DNA of 64,000 nucleotides. It comes from Thalassobium sp. R2A62 (GTDB lineage: Bacteria; Pseudomonadota; Alphaproteobacteria; Rhodobacterales; Rhodobacteraceae). Made by a program: the position numbers and the translations under genes. Numbering within the stretch: the first letter of the stretch is position 1; every line of letters starts with the position of its first letter. The stretch is taken from contig NZ_GG697169.2 of the NCBI RefSeq assembly GCF_000161835.1, positions 1,606,418-1,670,417 of the forward strand, given 5' to 3'. The notes below the pieces were generated by a model. It did not search any database. It had not been told where the DNA came from and saw only the letters and a program-made list of their open reading frames with translations. This document shows positions 16,690 to 25,600 of this stretch, in pieces.

Positions 16690-17232
16690 CTACTGGTTAA
16701 GTTTAATATCAAAAACCGTCGCGTTTTCTTGATGGGCGACGGGGCAACGCTCGATTTCCGCTGTCTGGCTGTAACGCTCTAGGCAGGCCTCGACCATTCC
16801 GTGGCAGAACTCAACAAGGGGTCGCGGGGACGTATAGGTCAATTTCATCTGATCGTCTTTTAAGCGCTCGGTGTCAAAAACCGGCAGCTCAGCATCAGGG
16901 TAAAGCTTTTTAACTTCAACATGGATTTCACCATCCACAGCCTCAAGGAGTGAAAAACTGTCGGTCATACCCACAAAAAATTCTTCATAGTTTTCAACAA
17001 AGTGGTCCATCATCCAATGGCCGAACATCCGTTGCAGCTTGTCACCGCTGATCCCTGAATGCTCACTAAAGGCCACGACGATTTTAACAAGCTCAGTGCA
17101 CGGATAATTGCCAACAGTGGTAAAGGCACCATCATTCTCCAAGTCTGCTTTGGATAGCACCTCATCAACAACTTCTTCGCCAAACGCATTCTCAGCCATT
17201 TTGACGAGTTCTACAAAAATCGTACCCTTCAT
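16690..17232 (-). CDS. H-NOX heme nitric-oxide/oxygen sensor
   Basis: A 180-residue H-NOX (HNOB) protein. The proximal heme ligand is His104 in GEIHVEVKKLYPDAELPVF. The heme propionate motif YxSxR is present as Tyr133-Ser135-Arg137 in LTYTSPRPL. There is no distal-pocket tyrosine evident, which favours NO over O2 binding (inference). Length is usual for stand-alone bacterial H-NOX. It is the first gene of a two-gene operon with the hybrid kinase, where H-NOX proteins typically inhibit the partner kinase when NO is bound. Confidence 0.92.
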   Translation of the reverse strand: MKGTIFVELVKMAENAFGEEVVDEVLSKADLENDGAFTTVGNYPCTELVKIVVAFSEHSGISGDKLQRMFGHWMMDHFVENYEEFFVGMTDSFSLLEAVDGEIHVEVKKLYPDAELPVFDTERLKDDQMKLTYTSPRPLVEFCHGMVEACLERYSQTAEIERCPVAHQENATVFDIKLNQ

Positions 17233-17384
17233 CGGTCACCTCTTCAGACAAATTTACTTTTGGTCTTTGGATCCTGTTATTGTCCCAACAAAACATGTCT
17301 GTCGGTTGGAAACACACCTAGATGCGCCAATGCTAAACTAAAGCGTGCACCAAACCGACCCTCTTGAAAAGGGGTCATACCCAC

Positions 17385-17444
17385 ATGCATCACCTTCGAG
17401 ACCTAGATTTCCTTCCAGTTTTGGACACGTACAATGCACGCTAG
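17385..17444 (+). pseudogene. Possible LysR-type regulator N-terminal remnant
   Basis: A 19-codon stretch MHHLRDLDFLPVLDTYNAR ends in TAG and is followed in the same frame by NVFVNN. It resembles the start of LysR regulators of the HLRDLDLNLLPVLD type with a small deletion. It lies just before the IS element and is probably debris. Weak support. Confidence 0.25.
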
Positions 17445-17562
17445 AATGTCTTTGTTAACAACGTGTTTCGGACATAAGGCGACAACGCTCTTCCGGAGAC
17501 TGAGGTGCCCCTAGATTTGTAGACGCTTTGCCTGGTAATTTTGGAAGCAAGGAGAGACGGAT

Positions 17563-17844
17563 ATGAATAAGGGAATACGTTTTACAGACGAGTTCAAACG
17601 GGACGCCGTGGCGCAGATCGTTGAGCGTGGATATGCGGTCAGCGAAGTGGCGGAACGGCTCGGGATTAGCACCAAGTCGCTTTACACGTGGAAGTCGCAG
17701 TTTGCGAAGTCACCCCGTGTCAGATCGGAGGTGGCGGAACAGGCTGCTGAGATCAAACGGTTGAAGCGTGAGTTGGTCCGGGTCACCGAGGAGCGCACTA
17801 TTCTAAAAAAGGCGACCGCGTACTTCGCGCGAGCGTCTCAGTGA
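17563..17844 (+). CDS. IS3-family transposase OrfA
   Basis: A 93-residue helix-turn-helix protein (FTDEFKRDAVAQIVERGYAV ... LGISTKSLYTWKSQF) with a C-terminal leucine-rich coiled coil (AAEIKRLKRELVRVTEERTI). This is the DNA-binding half of an IS3-type transposase. The slippery sequence CTAAAAAAG lies near its 3' end and OrfB overlaps it by 4 bases (GTGA), so an OrfAB fusion would be made by -1 frameshifting. Confidence 0.9.
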   Translation: MNKGIRFTDEFKRDAVAQIVERGYAVSEVAERLGISTKSLYTWKSQFAKSPRVRSEVAEQAAEIKRLKRELVRVTEERTILKKATAYFARASQ

Positions 17845-18714
17845 GGTACGCGTTTATTGAGGCTCATCGCACTGAGTTTTCTGTGCGTTCAATGTGTCGC
17901 GTGCTGATGGTTCATTTCAGCGGTTTCTATGCATGGCTTAAAGAACCGTTAAGTGCGCGTGAAGATGCACGTCAGACGGAGCTGATCCAGCAGGCATGGA
18001 CCGATAGCGGTAAGGTCTATGGATATCGCAAATTTGCAGACGACCTGCGCGATGCTGGCGAGACCTGTTCAGAGAACCGTGTGGCACGTTTGGCCAGCTT
18101 TGGCAGGCATTGCAGCGCAGATCGGATACAAACGTCGACCTGGTCGATATGGCGGCAAGCCTGCAGTCGTCGCTGACAACACACTGGATCGACAGTTCGA
18201 GGTGGATGCGCCTGATTGCGTATGGGTGACCGATATCACGTACATCAGGCCCCATGAAGGCTGGTCGTACCTCGCTGTGGTCATCGACCTTTTCTCACGG
18301 CGTGTCGTTGGGTGGTCGATGCAGTCTCACATGACAACCGACCTAGCCCTACAAGCATTGCTGAGCGCCGTTTGGCGACGCAAACCAAAGCATAGGGTCT
18401 TGATCCATTCTGACCAAGGTTCCCAATTCACTGGCAAAGAGTGGCAATCTTTTCTCAGCAAACACAATCTGGATGCCAGCATGAGTAGGCGCGGGAATTG
18501 TCATGATAACGCAGTCGCCGAGAGCTTCTTTCACTTGCTGAAACGGGAACGCATCAGGCGGCGGACGTACACCACGCGCGACACAGCAAGGCAGGACGTG
18601 TTCGATTACATCGAGATGTTTTACAACCCGACTCGCAAGCACACCAACAACGGCATGCTGTCGCCAGTTGACTATGAAACAGAACAAAGGAAAATGAACG
18701 AGGCAGGCGTATAG
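17841..18714 (+). pseudogene. IS3-family transposase OrfB, frameshifted
   Basis: The DDE integrase half. The catalytic residues are visible: Asp in WVTDITYI, Asp in LIHSDQGSQF and Glu in DNAVAESFFH. The frame shifts near 18100: the first frame ends in unrelated residues after RVARLAS, and the rest continues in the +1 frame from LAGIAAQIGYKRR. Removing one T from the TTT at about 18099 restores a continuous protein. Either the copy is inactive or the base is a sequencing error. Confidence 0.85.
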
Positions 18715-18735
18715 GAAACGAGGGGCACCTCAGTC

Positions 18736-18905
18736 CTAGCGATGACCTAAAGCACATCCCGATACCAGTATCCTGCTCTGAGGTTGTTTCTGAGGCGATA
18801 GAAATCTCACGGAATTACCCAGACGAACCCGATGAGATTGTTCTACAGCGTATCTTGTTCAACCATTTGCAAGTCGATGATCCACCAGAAGTCTACAAGC
18901 ACTGA
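18736..18905 (+). pseudogene. 3' end of a gene cut by the IS element
   Basis: Directly after the right IS end a frame without a start codon encodes about 56 residues (SDDLKHIPIPVSCSEVVSEA ... HLQVDDPPEVYKH) and ends in TGA. The residue usage looks like real coding sequence. The 5' part was not found left of the IS. Family not recognised. Confidence 0.5.
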
Positions 18906-18918
18906 ACCAGACTATGAC

Positions 18919-19734
18919 TTACTTGTACTGTGCGTCATTCAATGCCCAGTAAGCATCTGTACCTGCTAGTGCTTCATTTTCTTTAGCTATGTCGAAGGGT
19001 GTTTCACCGTCATCATTAACAGCGCTTCCATCAGCTCCAGCCTGCAGTAAAGTCTTGATAATTTCAGGGTTCCAGCTAAACTGGGCAGCACTGTGAAGCG
19101 GTGTGAATCCATTATCACTCCTAGCATTTACCTCTGCTCCAGCATCTAGCAGAAGCTGCACGGAATCTATGTTTATGTTCCCAGCAGCAGCACTATGTAG
19201 CGGGGTGAAGCCAAAATCATTCCGAGTATGCACTGTCGCACCAGCTTCTAGCAGCACAGTCAGAAATTCTTTCAAGGTTTCTGATTTACTGTGACGCGAA
19301 AACGCAAAGTGAAGGGGGGTATCACCCACCTCCTCACGAGAATTTACATTTGCACCAGCTTCTAGCAATATCGTTAAGACTTCAGGATTGTCATTTGGCC
19401 AAGCAGCAATATGAAGGGGTGTCTCCCCGGATGCATTTCTAGCATTTAAATCCGCCTCTGCGTTTACCAATATGGTGAAGACCCTAGGATTTCTGTTCTC
19501 CAAGGCGGCAATATGAAGAGGTGTGGCGCCCAATTCGCTCCTTGTACTTACGTCTGCACCATCATCGAGGCATTTAGTGACTTTATTGGACGTGGCTGTC
19601 TCCCAAAATTGCGCCCTCATGTCAGTATCTGACGACATCCAGCCATCACAGCTGGTTTCCTGTGCTTGTACGGCTGACGAAGCTAACGACAGTGTGAGTG
19701 TGAGTGCTAGTGTGGCTATGGTGTATTTAATCAT
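18919..19734 (-). CDS. Secreted ankyrin-repeat protein
   Basis: A 271-residue protein with a Sec signal peptide (MIKYTIATLALTLTLSLASS, cleavage near AVQA-QE at residue 25). At least six ankyrin repeats of about 33-36 residues follow, each with the TPLHIAA / TPLHSAA motif (about residues 70, 104, 141, 179, 213 and a final TPFDIA). Ankyrin arrays bind proteins; exported ones in bacteria often serve as immunity or host-contact proteins, but nothing here fixes the role. A decayed partial copy lies at 11145-11351. Confidence 0.85.
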   Translation of the reverse strand: MIKYTIATLALTLTLSLASSAVQAQETSCDGWMSSDTDMRAQFWETATSNKVTKCLDDGADVSTRSELGATPLHIAALENRNPRVFTILVNAEADLNARNASGETPLHIAAWPNDNPEVLTILLEAGANVNSREEVGDTPLHFAFSRHSKSETLKEFLTVLLEAGATVHTRNDFGFTPLHSAAAGNINIDSVQLLLDAGAEVNARSDNGFTPLHSAAQFSWNPEIIKTLLQAGADGSAVNDDGETPFDIAKENEALAGTDAYWALNDAQYK

Positions 19735-19823
19735 GCTGGATCAACTTTATGCTGTGTGTCAACCAAACAACCCGCCAACGACGACGAACACTAGATCATA
19801 GCTCGGATAGGCCACACCTGTGT

Positions 19824-20255
19824 TCAGTAGCTGTAGTTTACAGTCGCGGGCTCACAAGTCAGATGCGCCAATTCGTTCCCGTTTATGTCCTCGACCAGGA
19901 TGCCGCCAAAAAATATCTCTGCGAGTGTCTTGGTCTCATCAGTAGCGAGCTGTCGATCAAATCCTCCATAGACCTCATAAACGACATCGTTGTTGGTCAG
20001 GCGGATAGCTTCCCATATGGAGCGACCTGCCCCACTCCACGGTACCATCTCGGCCCCGTCCTGAAACGCTAGGGAGATCGCAAGTTCTGGCCGCTCGCCC
20101 GGTCTGCCAAACGTGTAATTGACCAAATTACTGTTTGTGCAGACCTCAACCGCCTTACCGTTTGGGAAGGAGCAGGCCATGAACAGTTCTTTATCTGGCT
20201 CGCAATCGGCCCAAGCTGCATTTGCGCAAAAGATAAGTGGTAAAATCAGCCGCAT
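19824..20255 (-). CDS. Exported hypothetical protein
   Basis: A 143-residue protein with a short signal peptide (MRLILPLIFCANAAWA, cleavage before DCEPD). Four Cys follow in the mature part (DCEPD, FMACSF, EVCTN, LTCEP), enough for two disulfides. The mature domain is rich in short beta-like segments. No family is recognised. It lies between the ankyrin gene and the integrase, on the same strand. Confidence 0.7.
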   Translation of the reverse strand: MRLILPLIFCANAAWADCEPDKELFMACSFPNGKAVEVCTNSNLVNYTFGRPGERPELAISLAFQDGAEMVPWSGAGRSIWEAIRLTNNDVVYEVYGGFDRQLATDETKTLAEIFFGGILVEDINGNELAHLTCEPATVNYSY

Positions 20256-20442
20256 GAATACTTCCTACATCGACATTCCCCAAGTGGACTGCCGGCAGAC
20301 TGAAGTATCGTCTGAAGTGGCTTGCTTAGCAAGCATTGACCGCCTTCTAAAAATCACAACAAAGCGGCATGGCCCCAATAATCACAGGCGCTCCAGAAGC
20401 AACTAGCATCACCATAGACCCTGCTGATGATTGGGATAATGC
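20256..20442. other. Short gap before the broken integrase
   Basis: Contains a 32-codon plus-strand frame (20370-20468, MAPIITGAPEATS...) without a ribosome site that runs into the integrase 3' end. It is not called as a gene. Nothing else is seen. Confidence 0.4.
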
Positions 20443-21305
20443 CTATATAGCTATCCTGCGCAAGTAATCAGCGAGTTTAGGCAGACTGTAGCCTTTACCA
20501 TAGTTGGTTCCTACGCCTCCTACACTAGACCATCCATCAACCTGATCTATAGCTTCCAAAGGCACGTCGCAGTCTCTCAGGCGGCCCCTGAAGCCATGTC
20601 TTAGGCAGTGGGTGGTCTTACCGTCAAAGGACTTCTTGAGGTAATTACAGAGCGTAGCTGATGCCCTGTATTGTTCAGGTAGCCACAAGAAGCATAACGC
20701 GGGAACAGGTAAGGACTGTCGCTCTGAGCCTCTAGTAACTTCTGTAGGGCTTTTGTGGCACTATCAGACACGACAGGTAGCAACCTCTTGCTATTCTCAG
20801 TCTTGAGACCCCTGCAATCATTCTCTCTGATATTAATAACCAGTAAGTCCTCAGTGTGGATTACATCCTGTTTCATGAGGCCAAGAACCTCAGACAAGCG
20901 ACAACCAGTTTCACCAAGTATAGGTAGTATCAAGCGTAGCTGACCATAGGCTAGAGAGGCGCTGTACAGCTTCTTGAGTTCAACCACAGAGAACGGTTCC
21001 CTTGAGGTCGCATCCTTACCTTCACCCTTGATAATGACCCTTGAGAACGGGTTACTCTTGTCTATGTCGTACTCCCAATAAGCAAAGTTCAGGATAGACG
21101 AAAGACACTGGAGCCTTCTTCTACGGGTGCTGGTTTTCTGCTCACTGTAGGACGCTAGAAAAGCCTTAGCATGGCTTCTGGCGTACTGATCCACAGGTAA
21201 ATCACCAGCTACCTCTATGAGTCGCCTTACAGACTGCTCTGAGGGCTTTGGATTGATCTCTTTTAGGTCCAGAAACTCACCGAAAACTTCGCTTAAAACG
21301 ACCAT
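20443..21305 (-). pseudogene. Tyrosine recombinase/integrase, frameshifted
   Basis: Two overlapping frames together give a tyrosine integrase. The first (from 21305) has the N-terminal SAM-like DNA-binding domain and catalytic Arg in GETGCRLSEVLGL. The second (ending at 20443) has HxxR in CLRHGFRGRL, the Trp/Gly box (DGWSSVGG) and the Tyr nucleophile in TNYGKGY. The frame changes near 20680, after SPYLFPRYA. The gene starts 42 bases past the 3' end of tRNA-Leu on the same strand, the typical place for an island integrase. It is probably inactive unless the shift is a sequence error. Confidence 0.85.
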
Positions 21306-21346
21306 TTGCTAACCTCTTGATTCGTTTGTTAAATCAAGAAGAAGTA

Positions 21347-21433
21347 TGGTGCGGGCGGTGGGACTCGAACCCACACGGGGCTACACCCCAACAGATTTTA
21401 AGTCTGGTATGTCTACCATTCCATCACGCCCGC
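21347..21433 (-). tRNA. tRNA-Leu (UAA)
   Basis: A class II tRNA of 87 nt including an encoded CCA. Acceptor stem GCGGGCG/CGCCCGC, anticodon loop CTTAAAA (anticodon UAA), long variable arm TGGGGTGTAGCCCCG and T-loop GGTTCGAGTCC. Its 3' end faces the broken integrase, so it is a likely attachment site. Confidence 0.95.
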
Positions 21434-21472
21434 ATGGCGTCATACATACTGCGCTGTGCTGCGGCGTAAACC

Positions 21473-22012
21473 TTAAATCTCTTCGCCCAACGGCTCGGTC
21501 AGCAGAGATCTCTCGCTCAGCCACGGATTCAATGCAAGCGCCTGGCGCAGTGTGATCTGGGCTGCGTCCGCCTCGCCCAGCCCGATTTGTGTCAGCGCCT
21601 TGCCCGCAATCGCCGCAACATACCCTGCATCCAATTCGATCGCTTTGTCGAGATCTGGAAGCGCCTCATCAAAATCTTGGCGCAAAAAATGGACAAACGC
21701 CCGCTTCTTCCAGCCTTCTGCGTAATTGGGGCAATAGACAATTAATTCGGTGAACGCGCGCTCTGCCTCGTCAAAGGCGTAACTTTCACGCGCACGCATT
21801 CCACGGTCCAACATGTCTTGGGCTGTCGCGTCAAGGGCGTTCAACCAGATTTCCCATCACTGTCCTGAAAAAACTCGCGCATCCATTTCGCCACGCGCGC
21901 TTTGAATTTTGGACAATAGTTCTGAACGACGTTCCGCTTGGGGATCGACCGCTGGGCACGCTTGGGCCAAGGTCGGTCCAGCCGCGAGCAAGAAGAAGAT
22001 AAGTGCTTTCAT
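21473..22012 (-). pseudogene. Exported TPR protein interrupted by an in-frame TGA
   Basis: From ATG at 22012 the frame encodes a signal peptide (MKALIFFLLAAGPTLAQA) and about 33 further residues up to SGQ, then a TGA at codon 52 (21857-21859). The same frame goes on as WEIWLNA followed by tetratricopeptide repeats (RGMRARESYAFDEAERAF..., FVHFLRQDFDEALPDLDKAI..., AIAGKALTQIGLGEADAAQ) to the stop at 21473. Related Rhodobacterales proteins have an uninterrupted GQMWEIWLNAPD here. Only the part after the TGA would be called by a start-codon search. Either a nonsense pseudogene or a sequence error. Confidence 0.75.
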
Positions 22013-22048
22013 GTTATACGACGTGATCCGCGACCCCGCTGGGTCAAG

Positions 22049-22501
22049 TCACAGTGGCGAAACCACGTGTTCTTTAACCGCCTGCATTGCCACATATGTC
22101 GACGTGCTTGAGACATGCGGCAAGGTCGAAACCTTCTCAGCCAACACCATTCGGTAGCTCGTCATATCTGTTGTCCGCACCTTGAGCAGATAGTCAAACG
22201 ACCCTGCGATCATATGGCATTGCTCAATTTCGCCAATCTCGGCGACACGACGATTGAACGCGTCCAGAGCGACCTCACGGGTATCCGTCAGCTTAACCTC
22301 GACAAACGCGACATGGTCCTGCCCCAGCCGGATCGGATCGACCATGGCGCGATAGCCCAGAATGACGCCGTCCTCTTCCAGCTTACGCAAGCGGGCCTGC
22401 GTCGGGCTTTTCGAAAGGCCAATCTGCTTGGCCAAATCGGTGATGCTGATCCGGCCATCGCCAGCCAGCACATTTAGAATCTTTCGATCGAACGAATCCA
22501 T
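22049..22501 (-). CDS. putR: Lrp/AsnC family regulator, PutR-like
   Basis: A 150-residue Lrp-type protein. The N-terminal helix-turn-helix is DRKILNVLAGDGRISITDLAKQIGLSKSPTQARL. The C-terminal RAM ligand-binding domain contains CHMIAGSFDYLLKVRTTDM. It is divergent from putA with a 122-base shared region. In alphaproteobacteria this arrangement is that of PutR, the proline-responsive activator of putA. Assignment by family and context. Confidence 0.85.
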   Translation of the reverse strand: MDSFDRKILNVLAGDGRISITDLAKQIGLSKSPTQARLRKLEEDGVILGYRAMVDPIRLGQDHVAFVEVKLTDTREVALDAFNRRVAEIGEIEQCHMIAGSFDYLLKVRTTDMTSYRMVLAEKVSTLPHVSSTSTYVAMQAVKEHVVSPL

Positions 22502-22623
22502 CCCAGCACCTTTCTGTCATATTTTCGGAGAAATTCAGACAAAATGAATTATGAAATCACCCAATAAGCCAAATTTGACCTTCATATCAAGTGTACATTA
22601 GGAAAATCGAATAGGAGAGCACT

Positions 22624-25600
22624 ATGCCACGTGATACTTTGCCCGCACTGCGCGATATGATTGATGCCGCGCGTTTGATGGGCCAAAATACAGCGATTGA
22701 TCATCTCACCACGCTGGCCGATCTCTCATCCGATGACCGCCTGACGATCTGCAAGACCGCGGCCGATATGGTCACCCAAATTCGCGGAAACGCCTCGCCC
22801 GAATTGATGGAGGTCTTTCTCGCGGAATACGGCCTGTCGACTATCGAAGGGATCGCATTGATGTGTTTGGCCGAAGCACTGCTGCGTGTTCCGGATGCAG
22901 AAACCATCGACGCATTAATCGAGGACAAGATCGCGCCGTCTGACTGGGGCAAACACCTCGGGCAGTCAGCTTCATCAATGGTCAATGCATCGACATGGGC
23001 TTTGTTGCTCACCGGCACAGTCTTGGACGACGAAAAACCTGGAATTGCGGGATTACTGCGTGGCGCACTCAAACGAGTGGGCGAACCAGTCATTCGAGCC
23101 GCTGTCGGTCGGGCGATGCGAGAAATGGGCAAGCAGTTTGTACTAGGGACAGACATCAGAGGCGCAATGGATCGCGCCGCCAAGCAAGAGGCGCGGGGCT
23201 ACACCTACAGCTACGACATGCTCGGCGAAGCAGCGGCGACCGATGCAGACGCCCGCGGTTATCACATCGCCTATTCTCGGGCGATCAGCGCGATCGCCGA
23301 AGCGTGTACCCATGACCGCATCGCCGACAATCCCGGCATTTCGGTCAAGCTATCCGCACTTCACCCCCGTTACGAAGTCGCGCAAGCCGATCGCGTTATG
23401 ACCGAACTGGTGCCCCGCATCCGTTCGCTTGCCCTACTCGCTAAATCGGCGGGAATGGGTTTGAACATCGACGCCGAAGAGGCCGACCGCCTATCGCTTT
23501 CGCTGGATGTCATCGAGACAGTACTAGCTGAACCCGCGCTGGCCGGATGGGACGGGTTTGGTGTGGTTGTTCAGGCCTACGGTCCGCGCGCCAGCTACGT
23601 AATCGACTGGCTGTATCAAACGGCACAGCGTTTGGACCGCAAGATTATGGTCCGGCTCGTCAAAGGTGCGTATTGGGACACAGAGGTCAAGCTGGCGCAA
23701 GTCGAAGGCTTGGCAGGCTTTCCCGTCTTCACGTCCAAAGCAGCCACTGACATTAGCTACATTGCGAATGCTCGAAAACTGCTCGGCATGACCGACAGAA
23801 TTTATCCTCAGTTCGCAACCCACAATGCCCACACGGTCGCGGCCATTTTGTATATGGCTGAAGAGACAACACCATTCGAGTTTCAACGCTTGCACGGGAT
23901 GGGCGAGACGCTGCACGATATCGTTCTATCGAACAATGGCACCAAATGTCGGATCTATGCACCTGTTGGTGCACATCGCGATCTGCTTGCTTATTTGGTT
24001 CGGCGATTATTGGAGAACGGCGCCAACTCTAGCTTCGTAAATCAAATCGTAGATGAGGCTGTTCCGCCACTTATCGTGGCCGCCGATCCGTTTGAGGTCG
24101 TGCATCAAACGCCGTTGGCCACCGGACCCGCGCTCTTTTCACCCGAGCGTCGCAATTCGGTGGGTTGGGATTTAACGGACCAGCCGACGCTTGATAAAAT
24201 TGATAGCGCGATGCTAGAGGCCCGAGCGATCAATCATACTGCCGGCGATCCATCCTCGGACCTAGGGCAACATGTTGAAAATCCGACCCATCCAAATGTT
24301 CCCGTTGGAACCGTCAACGCAACATCACCACAAATGATCGACGGCGCGCTCTCAGGCCTACGTAAGTGGGATGCATCGCCGCAAGAACGAGCACGCATTC
24401 TAAACGCTGTCGCAGATCAATTCGAGGCAGATTATGGCGTACTCTTTGACCTACTGACCCGCGAGGCGGGCAAAACCCGTGCCGATTGCGTTGGCGAATT
24501 ACGTGAAGCAGTCGACTTCTTGCGCTACTACGCAGCACGCGGCGCTGAAAGCACAGCACCCCCACTCGGGCTCATCACCTGTATTTCCCCTTGGAACTTT
24601 CCTCTCGCGATTTTCACAGGGCAAATTTCGGCAGCCTTGGCAGCTGGGAACGGTGTAATCGCCAAATCGGCCGAACAAACGCCCTTGATCGCCGCAAGAG
24701 CTGTCATGCTCATGCACCAAGCCGGAGTGCCAAAGACTTCCTTGTGTTTGATGTCCGGTGATGGCGGCGTGGGTTCGGCCCTCACACAAGACCCTCGCAT
24801 CAATGGAGTTGTTTTCACCGGCTCTACTGCGACCGCACAAAAAATTCATTCAACAATGGCTAAGAATCTCGCACCGGGCACACCGTTCATTGCCGAAACC
24901 GGCGGCCTTAACGCAATGATCTGCGACAGCACAGCGCTGCCTGAACACGCAACACGCGACATCATTCAATCCGCGTTCCAGTCGGCAGGACAGCGTTGTT
25001 CAGCCCTGCGGTGCCTCTACGTCCAAGAAGACATCGCAGACACGCTGATCACGATGATCAAAGGAGCGATGCAGGAGTTACGTGTTGGTGACCCCGCTCT
25101 GTTATCCACAGATGTCGGCCCTGTGATTGACCAAACTGCATCGGACAGTATTCGTGCCTACATTGAAACGGCGCGGGCTGAGGACCGTGTTCTCGCTGAA
25201 CAAGACACACCAGGCACTGGCCATTTCATTGCACCGACACTGATCAAGGTGAACGGAATACAAGACCTGACCCACGAGGTGTTCGGCCCTGTCCTGCATA
25301 TTGCGACATTCAAGAGTGGCGAATTGGATGACGTGATCGCCGACATCAATGCGACCGGCTATGGCCTGACGTTTGGCTTGCACACGCGCATTGATGACCG
25401 CGTCCAGCATGTCTCGGACAAAATCAAAGCTGGGAACATCTACGTAAACCGCAACCAAATTGGTGCCGTTGTCGGCAGCCAACCCTTTGGTGGCGAGGGT
25501 CTATCAGGGACAGGACCCAAAGCGGGTGGACCTCTCTACCTCACTCGGTTCCTGCAACGACCTGTTGCCCAAACATCGGGGCGCTGGAGCGACAGCATGA

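Larger units (their letters stand above)
17498..18735 (+). mobile_element. IS3-family insertion sequence
   Basis: About 1.24 kb, bounded by inverted repeats GACTGAGGTGCCCCT at the left end (17498-17512) and its complement at the right end (18721-18735), 15 bp perfect. It carries orfA and orfB in the IS3 arrangement, with an A6G slippery run at 17805-17811 for the programmed -1 frameshift. No clear target-site duplication is visible. The right flank continues into the 3' part of a disrupted gene. Confidence 0.9.

Noticed and set aside
17805-17811. A6G run in IS orfA as a damaging frameshift
   Set aside because: It is the normal programmed -1 slippery site of IS3-family elements; the damaging shift is the separate one near 18099.
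20370-20468. 32-codon plus-strand frame near the broken integrase
   Set aside because: No ribosome site, very short, ends inside the integrase 3' end.
3937-21346. Attempt to find the second att site of the tRNA-Leu island
   Set aside because: No repeat of the tRNA-Leu 3' end was seen by eye at lower coordinates in the window; left open rather than claimed.
21857-21859. Selenocysteine recoding of the TGA in the TPR gene
   Set aside because: Relatives have Met here, no Cys/Sec chemistry is expected in a TPR protein, and no hairpin of the SECIS type was recognised directly downstream.
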